From positions 310,001-374,000 of the forward strand of contig NZ_QOCL01000014.1 of NCBI RefSeq assembly GCF_004006665.1: a stretch of 64,000 bases of DNA. The letters are read 5' to 3'. The position numbers and the translations under genes were made by a program. The first letter of the stretch is position 1; every line of letters begins with the position of its first letter. The notes beneath the pieces were generated by a model. That model ran no database searches. It was not told the origin of the DNA and was given only the letters and a program-made list of their open reading frames with translations. Below are positions 18,435 through 26,401 of the stretch, piece by piece. This DNA is from Halobacteriovorax sp. HLS (GTDB lineage Bacteria > Bdellovibrionota > Bacteriovoracia > Bacteriovoracales > Bacteriovoracaceae).

Positions 18435-19670
18435 GTGAGATTAAATCAAGATCTAGAAGATTCACAATTATTTTACTCTAAGTTGTTGATAAGGCCTTTA
18501 TACGGGAAATCACAAAAGGTGACTTTAAATAGAACAAAATATGAAATTCACTCAAATTTCGATGGTGATACTAGTCTAAGTGGAACACAGTTTTTGCTAC
18601 CTTCATTTAAAAATGAAAGCTTAGAATTTGAATTAGTACTCAACCAACAAGTACATGGACAGTTCTATATTTTAAATTCTTTAAATAAAATACCTTTTAA
18701 GCTTAATGGAAATCTTGTTTTCAGTGCAATAATCACTCAAGGAGACAAAGTGGACCTTGGACACAATCGTTTAGAATTCGACTATATTCGTTACAAAGAA
18801 AAGAAACATTTTAAGATGGCCGCCCAAATTGTGCGATCGAATTTACCAGTTCTTATCGAAGGGGAAACCGGTGTTGGTAAGAGTTATTTGGCGAAAGAAA
18901 TTCACAGAAGAAGCGAGAGAGTGGGACCATTTGTACACTTGAATCTGTCTTCTTTTTCAGCAAATCTTTTAGAGTCTGAACTTTTTGGACATATTAAAGG
19001 CGCCTTTACAGGTGCAATCAACGAAAAGGTTGGTGCTATTGAGCAGGCATCAAGCGGAACTCTTTTTCTTGATGAGATCGATTCAGTTTCATTGGAGCTA
19101 CAAACAAAACTATTACTATTTTTGGATAGCAATAGTTTTAGAAAGGTAGGTAGTAATGAAGATAAGTTTGTTGATATCAGAATCATATTTGCCTCCGGTC
19201 AAAATTTGAACTCGCTAGTAGAAATGCGAAGATTTAGAAAAGATATGTACTATAGAATAGCTTGTGGAGAAGTTATACGCCTGAGTCCTTTAAGAGAGGA
19301 TGTTAATAAAATTAAAGAAGTCATTAAGGATTTTGAATTAGAAAAAGATTGTGTCGTTAGTATCAGACTTGAAAAATTTCTGTGCTCGTTTTCTTGGCCT
19401 GGAAATATTAGGCAACTACGTGGTCATTTAGAAAAAAAGAGAGTTCTTAGTAGTGGGAGACGTTTAGATTATGATTTTATAGATGAACAACTTTTAGGTG
19501 AAATTGTCACTGCTGAAGGAGGCACTTATAATTCTATGAATTATAAAGATGTTAAGGCGAGTTATTTTTCAAATATCGTTTCGAAGTGTCATGGTGATAT
19601 TAAAATTGCCGCACAAACATTGGGGGTCTCTGTTAATACTGTAAAGAATGTATTGAAGACTGCGGCTTGA
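18435..19670 (+). CDS. sigma-54-dependent transcriptional activator with FHA-like N-terminus
   Basis: 411 aa. Residues about 20-125 look like an FHA-type beta sandwich (ends GDKVDLGHNRLEF). The AAA+ domain has Walker A GETGVGKS (143-150), the sigma-54-contacting GAFTGA loop (189-194), Walker B TLFLDEID and an R-finger region. A Fis-type HTH (IAAQTLGVSVNTVKNVL) closes the protein. FHA domains usually read phosphothreonine, so a Ser/Thr kinase input is plausible. The start is GTG at 18435 with AAGGAG seven bases upstream. No -24/-12 promoter was recognised close by, so its targets are unknown. Confidence 0.9.
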   Translation: MRLNQDLEDSQLFYSKLLIRPLYGKSQKVTLNRTKYEIHSNFDGDTSLSGTQFLLPSFKNESLEFELVLNQQVHGQFYILNSLNKIPFKLNGNLVFSAIITQGDKVDLGHNRLEFDYIRYKEKKHFKMAAQIVRSNLPVLIEGETGVGKSYLAKEIHRRSERVGPFVHLNLSSFSANLLESELFGHIKGAFTGAINEKVGAIEQASSGTLFLDEIDSVSLELQTKLLLFLDSNSFRKVGSNEDKFVDIRIIFASGQNLNSLVEMRRFRKDMYYRIACGEVIRLSPLREDVNKIKEVIKDFELEKDCVVSIRLEKFLCSFSWPGNIRQLRGHLEKKRVLSSGRRLDYDFIDEQLLGEIVTAEGGTYNSMNYKDVKASYFSNIVSKCHGDIKIAAQTLGVSVNTVKNVLKTAA

Positions 19671-19671
19671 A

Positions 19672-20550
19672 TTAACCTGCGAGTATTGATGTGATATGGA
19701 CCTCGTCAATTTCGCCCTTTATATCAAGTTCTTTTATTAAGGAGTTGAGCTCAATTTGTATCTTCTCCTTAATGATCTTTTTCCCCTCTGCTTCTAGAGG
19801 AAACTCTGGAATTAAAGGTTGAATAGTTGAGTTCATTCTATCTTTTATTAAGTGCCTATTGCGATCAAAAAATGTTTTGATATATCTATTTGAGCTAACA
19901 AAAGTAAAGTCAATACTTAGAGATTTCAAATTAGCTGTTGTTCCAATATAAACTGGCATTGTCACATTAGTGATCATAAATCTTTTTTCTTCTAGTTTAT
20001 AGTAACCTTTTCTTTTACTTACTGCTGTCGCGTTTTCAACCTCAGATGCTGGCTCTCTAGCACTAGCTGTCGCTTTTTCAGATATCTTTTTACTTTGTGT
20101 ATAGATCGAAATGGAAGAGAGTGTTGCAATAGTAATTGCAAGGGTAGAGGAAATAATTGTTTTTGGACCAAGAGCTCCTACCCATGATTTAACCTTAGCA
20201 AAAACTGGTGTAATAAAGAGAAATAATCCAAAGATAAGTTTCTTATAATCTACTTTCTTGTAATCAACTTCTTTTGCTTTAGTAACAATTTCTAAGCTTT
20301 TACTTTGTATTTCATCTGCTTTTTTTAATGTTTTATTTTTAATGTCTAATGTGTTTGCGAGGGCCTGTTCACCTTTATTAGCTATAAAGTCTTTAGTATT
20401 TTTCTTTGTTTGTTCAATTTTACTTCTACTAGAGTCAATCTTCTTCTTTATATTTTCAGGAGTAGATTTTGAGATTCCACGACCAAGCATAGAAAGAATA
20501 CTTTCTATGATTTTATTTAGAAATGTTTCGATTTTTATCCAAAACTTCAA
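19672..20550 (-). CDS. membrane protein with C-terminal FliL-like domain
   Basis: About 292 aa. The N-terminal third is helical and Lys-rich, a membrane segment lies near residues 120-165, and the last about 120 residues look like the FliL stator-associated domain: a strand series (ERRFMITNVTMPVYIG-like), a DRNRHLIKDRMNST helix and a final KIQIELNSLI...VHITSI strand. FliL supports torque generation at the flagellar stator; here no flagellar gene is nearby, so the role is open. The start is taken as TTG at 20550 because GGAGG stands exactly five bases upstream; a GTG at 20577 is possible but has no ribosome-binding site. Confidence 0.6.
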   Translation of the reverse strand: MKFWIKIETFLNKIIESILSMLGRGISKSTPENIKKKIDSSRSKIEQTKKNTKDFIANKGEQALANTLDIKNKTLKKADEIQSKSLEIVTKAKEVDYKKVDYKKLIFGLFLFITPVFAKVKSWVGALGPKTIISSTLAITIATLSSISIYTQSKKISEKATASAREPASEVENATAVSKRKGYYKLEEKRFMITNVTMPVYIGTTANLKSLSIDFTFVSSNRYIKTFFDRNRHLIKDRMNSTIQPLIPEFPLEAEGKKIIKEKIQIELNSLIKELDIKGEIDEVHITSILAG

Positions 20551-20747
20551 AGCTGCCTCCAGCTTGCTTATCGACACAATTTTAGTAATTCTTAGGATTT
20601 ATGTGATTTAGAGGCCAAGAAAATACTCTATTCTGGAAAAAATGTCCTGTTCCTATAAAAAAGTCTCAAATTTTCATTTTAGCTTTTGGATTCACCGATA
20701 GATATATTGTTACTCCAATAGTGGTGTAAGTTTAACAGGTATTAGTT

Positions 20748-21398
20748 ATGAAGATGACAAGACTAGGAACTTTACTGGTATTACTTGTAATTACAAGTAG
20801 TTGTACTCAGTTACTCACGAATAGAAGTTTCATAGATGAAATGGAACACGAAACTGATTCATTTTGGGTGGCCGGAAGAGATTTTGAGCAAACTGCTGGA
20901 GATACAGGCCGAGCACATAGGACCAGAGAAGAAGTAATGAAGAGAACTCCACTTGATGGGGCAACTAAAGAAGAAGTTGAGCAGATGAGTTCTGTTCAAA
21001 AAGAGCTCTCTAGGAAAGTGAATGGACTATCAGACGAGCAATATACACAATATCAGTCAGTTATAGATTATTTGAACTCTGACTCTGAGAAAATTTACTA
21101 TTTAAATCTCTCTGCCTATGAAAGAGAGAGCTATGTCCAAAGTAAGATGTTTAGTGTTTATAAGGAAAATATACGTAGACCTGCTAGCCATGAGTTTGGA
21201 TATAAAACAGCAGTTGCTCCAACGGTACTAGTTGGTATGAAAAAAGAAGATGTTATGAGAAGTTGGGGGCGACCTGCACAAGTTGATGTTGCAGGGGATC
21301 CAAAATATGAAAATGAGCGTTGGTCTTTCTATGATAATGGCGAAGTTAAGCAAGTTTACTTTGAAAATGGAAAGGTGAGTGGTTGGGTTTTAGACTAG
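20748..21398 (+). CDS. lipoprotein with OmlA/SmpA-like C-terminal domain
   Basis: 216 aa with a lipoprotein signal (LLVLLVITSSC, lipidated Cys at 20). The last about 55 residues, VGMKKEDVMRSWGRPAQVD... to VYFENGKVSGW, have the 'GxxxxDVxxxWGxP...W.Y...YFENGKV' pattern of BamE/OmlA-like small barrel-associated domains. The middle is a charged helical region. Probably anchored in the outer membrane; a BamE-like helper role is only a family-level guess. It is followed by a strong terminator and stands alone. Confidence 0.7.
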   Translation: MKMTRLGTLLVLLVITSSCTQLLTNRSFIDEMEHETDSFWVAGRDFEQTAGDTGRAHRTREEVMKRTPLDGATKEEVEQMSSVQKELSRKVNGLSDEQYTQYQSVIDYLNSDSEKIYYLNLSAYERESYVQSKMFSVYKENIRRPASHEFGYKTAVAPTVLVGMKKEDVMRSWGRPAQVDVAGDPKYENERWSFYDNGEVKQVYFENGKVSGWVLD

Positions 21399-21426
21399 AA
21401 AAAAGATATAAATTACGCAAAGCATG

Positions 21427-21452
21427 AAAGAGGTCTAAGACCTCTTTTTTTT
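21427..21452 (+). terminator. rho-independent terminator after the OmlA-like lipoprotein
   Basis: Stem GAGGTC/GACCTC with loop TAA, flanked by AAA and followed by eight T, 30 bases after the stop codon. Confidence 0.85.
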
Positions 21453-21562
21453 GTGCCAAAACTTGAAGTATTCCATCATTTTTCCTAGTATGAGGGGCTT
21501 ATAATCGGACCAAAAGGTCTCATTTTTATGCGCCATAACTACACAATTAAAGTGAGGTAAGA

Positions 21563-22543
21563 ATGAGTGATATACTCAATAACTACACATTAGAATTTGA
21601 AAAGCCCGTTCGCGATTTAGAGAATCAGATTAAAGAACTCCAGGAAGCTTCACTTCGACCTGAAATTGATATTAGTAAAGAGATTAATGCTCTTCAAAAA
21701 AAGGTATCAGTTTTGATTCAGGATATATATACGAACTTAAATCCTTGGGAGCGCGTTCAGCTTTCAAGACATCCAAATCGTCCTCACACAATTGATTATA
21801 TAAATAATATGGTTGAAGACTTTAAAGAGGTTTGCGGTGATCGCCACTTTGCTAATGATCATGCAATGATAACTGGCTTTGGAAAAATTGATGGACACAA
21901 AGTTGCTATTATTGGAATTGAAAAAGGTAGTAAAACCAAAGAGAAGGTTAAGCATAACTTTGGAATGGCCAGACCGGAAGGTTATAGAAAAGCTCTTCGT
22001 ATTATGCAAATGGCAGGAAGATTTGGTATTCCAATTGTAACTCTAGTTGATACTCCAGGTGCATACCCTGGGATTGGTGCCGAAGAAAGAGGTCAAGCAT
22101 GCGCTATCGCTGAAAACTTGGCCGAGATGTTTGATATTAAGTCTCCGATTATCTCTTTAGTTATTGGTGAAGGTGGATCAGGTGGTGCATTAGGAATTGC
22201 TATTGCTGATAAGGTTATGATGATGGAGTACTCGATCTATTCTGTAATTTCTCCTGAGTCTTGTGCTTCGATTTTATGGGCCGATCCTAAGAAGGCAGAG
22301 GATGCTGCAAATGCACTTCAGCTTGGACCTAGTAAGGCCTTTGAATTAAAAGTTGTTGATTCGATTGTTAAGGAGCCTATCGGTGGAGCTCACAAAGATA
22401 AGAGCGCGACATACGAATTAGTTAAGAAGGCCATTTCCAAAGAAATTGTAGAGCTTTCAAAAGTTAAAACAGATAAGCTGCTTGAGCAGAGATTTGAAAA
22501 ATTTAGAAGAATGGGAAATCAAACCATGACTTCTGTTCAGTAG
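21563..22543 (+). CDS. accA: acetyl-CoA carboxylase carboxyltransferase subunit alpha
   Basis: Transfers the carboxyl group from biotin to acetyl-CoA in the first step of fatty-acid synthesis, together with AccD. 326 aa with a helical N-terminus and the crotonase-fold signatures GMARPEGYRKALRIMQMA, TLVDTPGAYPGIGAEERGQ and VIGEGGSGGALGIAIAD followed by SPESCASILW. GAGGTAAG precedes the ATG. It leads a tight cluster: yicC follows after 10 bases, gmk after a further 2 and spoT after 13. No accD or biotin-carboxylase gene is in the window. Confidence 0.96.
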   Translation: MSDILNNYTLEFEKPVRDLENQIKELQEASLRPEIDISKEINALQKKVSVLIQDIYTNLNPWERVQLSRHPNRPHTIDYINNMVEDFKEVCGDRHFANDHAMITGFGKIDGHKVAIIGIEKGSKTKEKVKHNFGMARPEGYRKALRIMQMAGRFGIPIVTLVDTPGAYPGIGAEERGQACAIAENLAEMFDIKSPIISLVIGEGGSGGALGIAIADKVMMMEYSIYSVISPESCASILWADPKKAEDAANALQLGPSKAFELKVVDSIVKEPIGGAHKDKSATYELVKKAISKEIVELSKVKTDKLLEQRFEKFRRMGNQTMTSVQ

Positions 22544-22553
22544 GGAGATTTTA

Positions 22554-23426
22554 GTGACCATACAGTCGATGACAGGTTTTGGAAAAGGCGAAGCAAGTAA
22601 TGATGATTGGACTATCACTTCTGAAATAAAGAGTGTTAATCATCGTTTCAAAGATATGCGTTTTAAAATGTCTTCTATGTTTACACCTATTGAGCTCGAC
22701 CTTAGAAATAAAGTCGCAGATGTATTCAAAAGAGGAAGTTTTGAAATTTCTTTAAACTATAAAAAGTCTGAAGGTAAATCAAAATTTGATGATATTGATA
22801 CTGAGAAAGTGAATGCTTTCATTGATATTTTTAAAGAGATCTCTAAAAATAAGGGAGTTGAACTTACAATCTCTCCAGGTGAATTCTTAAGACAAGACTT
22901 CTATAAAGACCTAGAAGACTCGTCGGAAGAAACTATTTCGTTAGCAAAAGAAGCCTTTTCTCTTGCTTTAGAGAGCCTCACGAAGTCACGCCAGTCTGAA
23001 GGCGAGAAAATGTTAAAGGTTATCAACTCACATAGGGCACAATACGAAATTCACTACAAGGAGATTGTTGCCTTAGCTGATCAATTTCAGTCTAACGTAG
23101 AAGAGAGACTTAGAAAGAAGTTTTCAGAGTTTTCTACAGAGCTGAGTGTTGATGAGCCTCGTTTTTTACAGGAAGTGGTCTATTACTTAGAAAAAGTCGA
23201 TGTTCATGAAGAAATAAATAGAATTCAAGCACATCTTGAAAAGTTTGATTCAATATTGAGTAGCGGTGGAGAAATTGGTAGGCAGATAGATTTCTTAGTT
23301 CAAGAGCTTAATAGGGAAACAAATACCATAGGTTCAAAATCTTCATTAAAGGAAATCTCCGATAATGTCGTACAGATGAAAGTACAATTAGAAAAAATTA
23401 GAGAACAAGGCCTAAACTTAGAGTAA
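22554..23426 (+). CDS. YicC/YloC-family endoribonuclease
   Basis: 290 aa starting at GTG 22554 with GGGAG eight bases upstream. The N-terminus IQSMTGFGKGEA is the family hallmark, and the C-terminal DUF1732 segment (RLLEVVYYLEKVDVHEEINR-like, then GRQIDFLVQELNRE TNTIGSKS) is complete. YicC/YloC proteins are hexameric RNases. Its position directly before gmk is conserved in many bacteria, which supports the assignment. Confidence 0.93.
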   Translation: MTIQSMTGFGKGEASNDDWTITSEIKSVNHRFKDMRFKMSSMFTPIELDLRNKVADVFKRGSFEISLNYKKSEGKSKFDDIDTEKVNAFIDIFKEISKNKGVELTISPGEFLRQDFYKDLEDSSEETISLAKEAFSLALESLTKSRQSEGEKMLKVINSHRAQYEIHYKEIVALADQFQSNVEERLRKKFSEFSTELSVDEPRFLQEVVYYLEKVDVHEEINRIQAHLEKFDSILSSGGEIGRQIDFLVQELNRETNTIGSKSSLKEISDNVVQMKVQLEKIREQGLNLE

Positions 23427-23428
23427 TT

Positions 23429-23995
23429 ATGAGTATTGGTAAAATAATCGTTATTGTCGCTCCTTCGGGGACTGGAAAATCAACTTTAATCAAAAAGATT
23501 AAGGACAGTGTTACGTCTTTAGTCGAGTCGGTTTCCTATACAACTCGACCAATACGTCCTGGTGAGGTTGATGGTGTTGCTTATAATTTTATAGATAAAG
23601 ATACTTTTCTTAAAATGAAGGAAAATGGAGAATTCTTAGAGTGGGCAGAAGTTCATTCAAATTTTTATGGAACCTCTAAAAAGTTCGTTGAATCCGAATT
23701 AGAGCAAGGTAAGCACTTACTCTTTGATCTTGATGTTCAAGGAACTGATTCTTTTAAGGCCTACTTTAAGGATAAGGCCCAGGCCATTTTTATTGCTCCT
23801 CCTTCAATTGAAGTTTTAGAGTCAAGACTTCGAGGACGTGGTACGGAGAGTACAGGTATAATTAATCTAAGACTATCTAACGCTAAGAAGGAAGTCTTAC
23901 GAAAAGACGATTATGATTATTGCGTAAAAAATGAAGACTTAGAGACTGCGTTTAACGAATTAAAGACTATCATAAATAATATAATAGAATCCTAG
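23429..23995 (+). CDS. gmk: guanylate kinase
   Basis: Phosphorylates GMP to GDP with ATP. 188 aa with P-loop APSGTGKST (11-19), the GMP-binding segment VSYTTRPIRPGEVDGVAYNF and the lid RLRGRGTES. It is separated from yicC by two bases and from spoT by 13. The rpoZ gene that often lies between gmk and spoT in proteobacteria is absent here. Confidence 0.96.
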   Translation: MSIGKIIVIVAPSGTGKSTLIKKIKDSVTSLVESVSYTTRPIRPGEVDGVAYNFIDKDTFLKMKENGEFLEWAEVHSNFYGTSKKFVESELEQGKHLLFDLDVQGTDSFKAYFKDKAQAIFIAPPSIEVLESRLRGRGTESTGIINLRLSNAKKEVLRKDDYDYCVKNEDLETAFNELKTIINNIIES

Positions 23996-24008
23996 GAATG
24001 ATAATTAG

Positions 24009-26198
24009 ATGTTTCACCCTTTAGACTTCTCTCATGAAAGAGATTTAAATATTGATGAATTAGTTAAGAGGATGGAAGCTTATTATCCTGATGCGGATTT
24101 TGCTCTATTGAGAAAGGCCTACACCTTTGCGGCCAAGGCCCATAGCGGGCAGATGAGAAGTTCTGGTGAAGAATATATTATTCACCCAATAAATGTTTCT
24201 GGAACTCTGATCAAGCTTAGAATGGATATGGATAGTGTCGTTGCGGGTCTTCTTCATGATGTCGTTGAGGATTGCGATGTTACTCCTGAAGAAATTGAGA
24301 AAGAGTTCTCTAGCGATATCGCACAAATCGTTGTCGGTCTGACTAAAATTTCTAAAATTAAATTCAAAACAAAAGAAGAGTCTCAGGCCGAGAACTTTAG
24401 AAAGATGGTCGTTGCAATGGCAAAGGACCTTAGAGTTATCATAGTTAAGCTTGCAGATAGAATGCATAATATGAGAACTCTTCAGTATGTATCTGATGAA
24501 AAACAGAAGAAGATTGCTTTAGAGACTCTCGAGATTTATGTTCCTCTTGCTAGTCGTCTTGGTATTAACTCAGTCAAGGCCGAGTTAGAAGACTTGTGCT
24601 TAAGGTTTATGAAACCTGAGATTTATTATCGCTTAGCTGAAAAGATAGCGATGAAAAAATCTGAAAGAGAATCTTATATAAAAGAAACGATCGAAGAGAT
24701 AAAAGATAAGCTTATTGAATACTCTTTAAAGTGTGATGTGAAGGGAAGGTCTAAGCATTTCTACTCAATTTATAAGAAGATGAGTGCTAGAGGTGTAGAC
24801 TTTGAGCAGATTCAAGATGTTCTGGCCTTTAGAATAATGGTTAGTAATATTACTGAATGCTACAAGGCCTTAGGGATTATTCACTCTTCATTTACTCCTA
24901 TCCCAGGTCGTTTCAAAGACTATATTGCAATACCTAAAGTTAATAATTATCAATCATTGCATACAACTGTAATTGGACCTAGAGCGGAGAGAATTGAAAT
25001 TCAAATTCGTACTAGTGAAATGGATGATGTTGCAGAAAGAGGTATCGCTGCTCATTGGAAATATAAAGAAGGAAATAATGAATTTGGTAAAAAGCTTGAT
25101 TGGGTTCAAGAACTTTTAGAATTCAATATGAGTGTTGATAATAACGCTGAGTTTATGGATGTTATTAAAAATGATCTTGATGTGGGAGGTGTTTTTGTTT
25201 TTACCCCTACAGGGGATGTTCGTGAACTACGTTATGGAGCAACACCACTAGATTTTGCATATGCTGTACACACTGAAGTTGGGCACAAAACTGTTGGCGC
25301 TAAGGTTAATGGTAGAATGGTTCCACTTAGATATACGTTAAAGTCTGGGGATACAGTTGAGATACTTACTAGTAAGAACCAAACTCCTAATAAGGACTGG
25401 GTTAACGTAGTAAAGTCTTCAAAGGCAAAACAGAAAATAAAACAATGGCTTCTAAAAGTAGAGAGAGATAAGAATAGAGATGTCGGTAAAGAGATTCTTG
25501 AAAAAGCTTTTCGCATTGTTGGCACCTCTTTCAAGAATGCTTTGAAGTTGCCAGAGACGAAAAAAGTTCTTAAAAGTCTGAACGTTGCCAGTGATGATGA
25601 CTTAATGGTTAATGTAGGGACAGGTAAATTTACAGCAAAACAAGTTATAGCGTGCTATAGCTCTCTTCAGTCGGCTGAAGACGAGAAAGTTAGTACGGAG
25701 CTTGATGAAATAGATTCTTTCTCAAAAACTCTTTCTAAGAGCGCTAGAAAAAAATCCAATAAAGATAATGCAGTTATAGTAGACGGTATGAATGACGTAC
25801 TTGTTAGAATGGCAAGATGTTGTAATCCAATTCCAGGTGATCCGATAATAGGTTATATCACAAGAGGAAGAGGAATCACTGTACATACTGCGGGCTGCAA
25901 CAGGGTCGATGCTGGTGATATTGGGAGAAATGTAAATGTAGAGTGGAACTCTGAATTTACTTTTAAGCATCCTGTGAATATTAGAGTTATAACTCACGAT
26001 AAGCCAGGAATTCTTTCTCAGATATCTAAGAATATAAATAATATCGGTGTTAATATTCGCTCTGCACTTGCAAAGTCTTTACCTGATCGAAAAGGTAGCT
26101 TTATCTTTGAAGTTGAAGTAAATGACTTTTCAGAATTACTGAAAACTATTAACTGTGTTGAAGCGGTTGAAGAAGTTATTTCAGTAGATAGAGTTTAA
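24009..26198 (+). CDS. spoT: bifunctional (p)ppGpp synthetase/hydrolase (Rsh/SpoT)
   Basis: Makes and degrades the stringent-response alarmone. 729 aa in the usual order: HD hydrolase domain with intact HDVVED (near 81-86), synthetase domain with GRSKHFYSIYKKM, the RFKD signature typical of bifunctional enzymes and NYQSLHTTVIGP, a TGS domain (VFVFTPTGDVRELRYGATPL), a zinc-finger-type CCNPIPGD helical region and a C-terminal ACT domain. Both catalytic halves look active. It ends the accA-yicC-gmk-spoT cluster, linking fatty-acid and guanine-nucleotide metabolism with starvation signalling. Confidence 0.95.
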   Translation: MFHPLDFSHERDLNIDELVKRMEAYYPDADFALLRKAYTFAAKAHSGQMRSSGEEYIIHPINVSGTLIKLRMDMDSVVAGLLHDVVEDCDVTPEEIEKEFSSDIAQIVVGLTKISKIKFKTKEESQAENFRKMVVAMAKDLRVIIVKLADRMHNMRTLQYVSDEKQKKIALETLEIYVPLASRLGINSVKAELEDLCLRFMKPEIYYRLAEKIAMKKSERESYIKETIEEIKDKLIEYSLKCDVKGRSKHFYSIYKKMSARGVDFEQIQDVLAFRIMVSNITECYKALGIIHSSFTPIPGRFKDYIAIPKVNNYQSLHTTVIGPRAERIEIQIRTSEMDDVAERGIAAHWKYKEGNNEFGKKLDWVQELLEFNMSVDNNAEFMDVIKNDLDVGGVFVFTPTGDVRELRYGATPLDFAYAVHTEVGHKTVGAKVNGRMVPLRYTLKSGDTVEILTSKNQTPNKDWVNVVKSSKAKQKIKQWLLKVERDKNRDVGKEILEKAFRIVGTSFKNALKLPETKKVLKSLNVASDDDLMVNVGTGKFTAKQVIACYSSLQSAEDEKVSTELDEIDSFSKTLSKSARKKSNKDNAVIVDGMNDVLVRMARCCNPIPGDPIIGYITRGRGITVHTAGCNRVDAGDIGRNVNVEWNSEFTFKHPVNIRVITHDKPGILSQISKNINNIGVNIRSALAKSLPDRKGSFIFEVEVNDFSELLKTINCVEAVEEVISVDRV

Positions 26199-26401
26199 GT
26201 CGTACTCATCTTTTTTACTCAGTTACTTTTCGTGTTTTCTTTTACTTACGCATGGAAATCGCTTCGTATTTCTCTGTTAAAGTATTCTCTTTAGGCAATA
26301 TTGAACAGTACTTACGATATTTTTGCCCACCCTGTCATTTTCTTATATGAAGTGAGAAAATGTGCAAGAGTATTATAAAAACATTTTAAGTTGAGTGATG
26401 T

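Noticed and set aside
26199-26401. regulatory RNA or small gene between spoT and the coiled-coil gene
   Set aside because: No frame with a ribosome-binding site, no stable hairpin and no terminator could be recognised.
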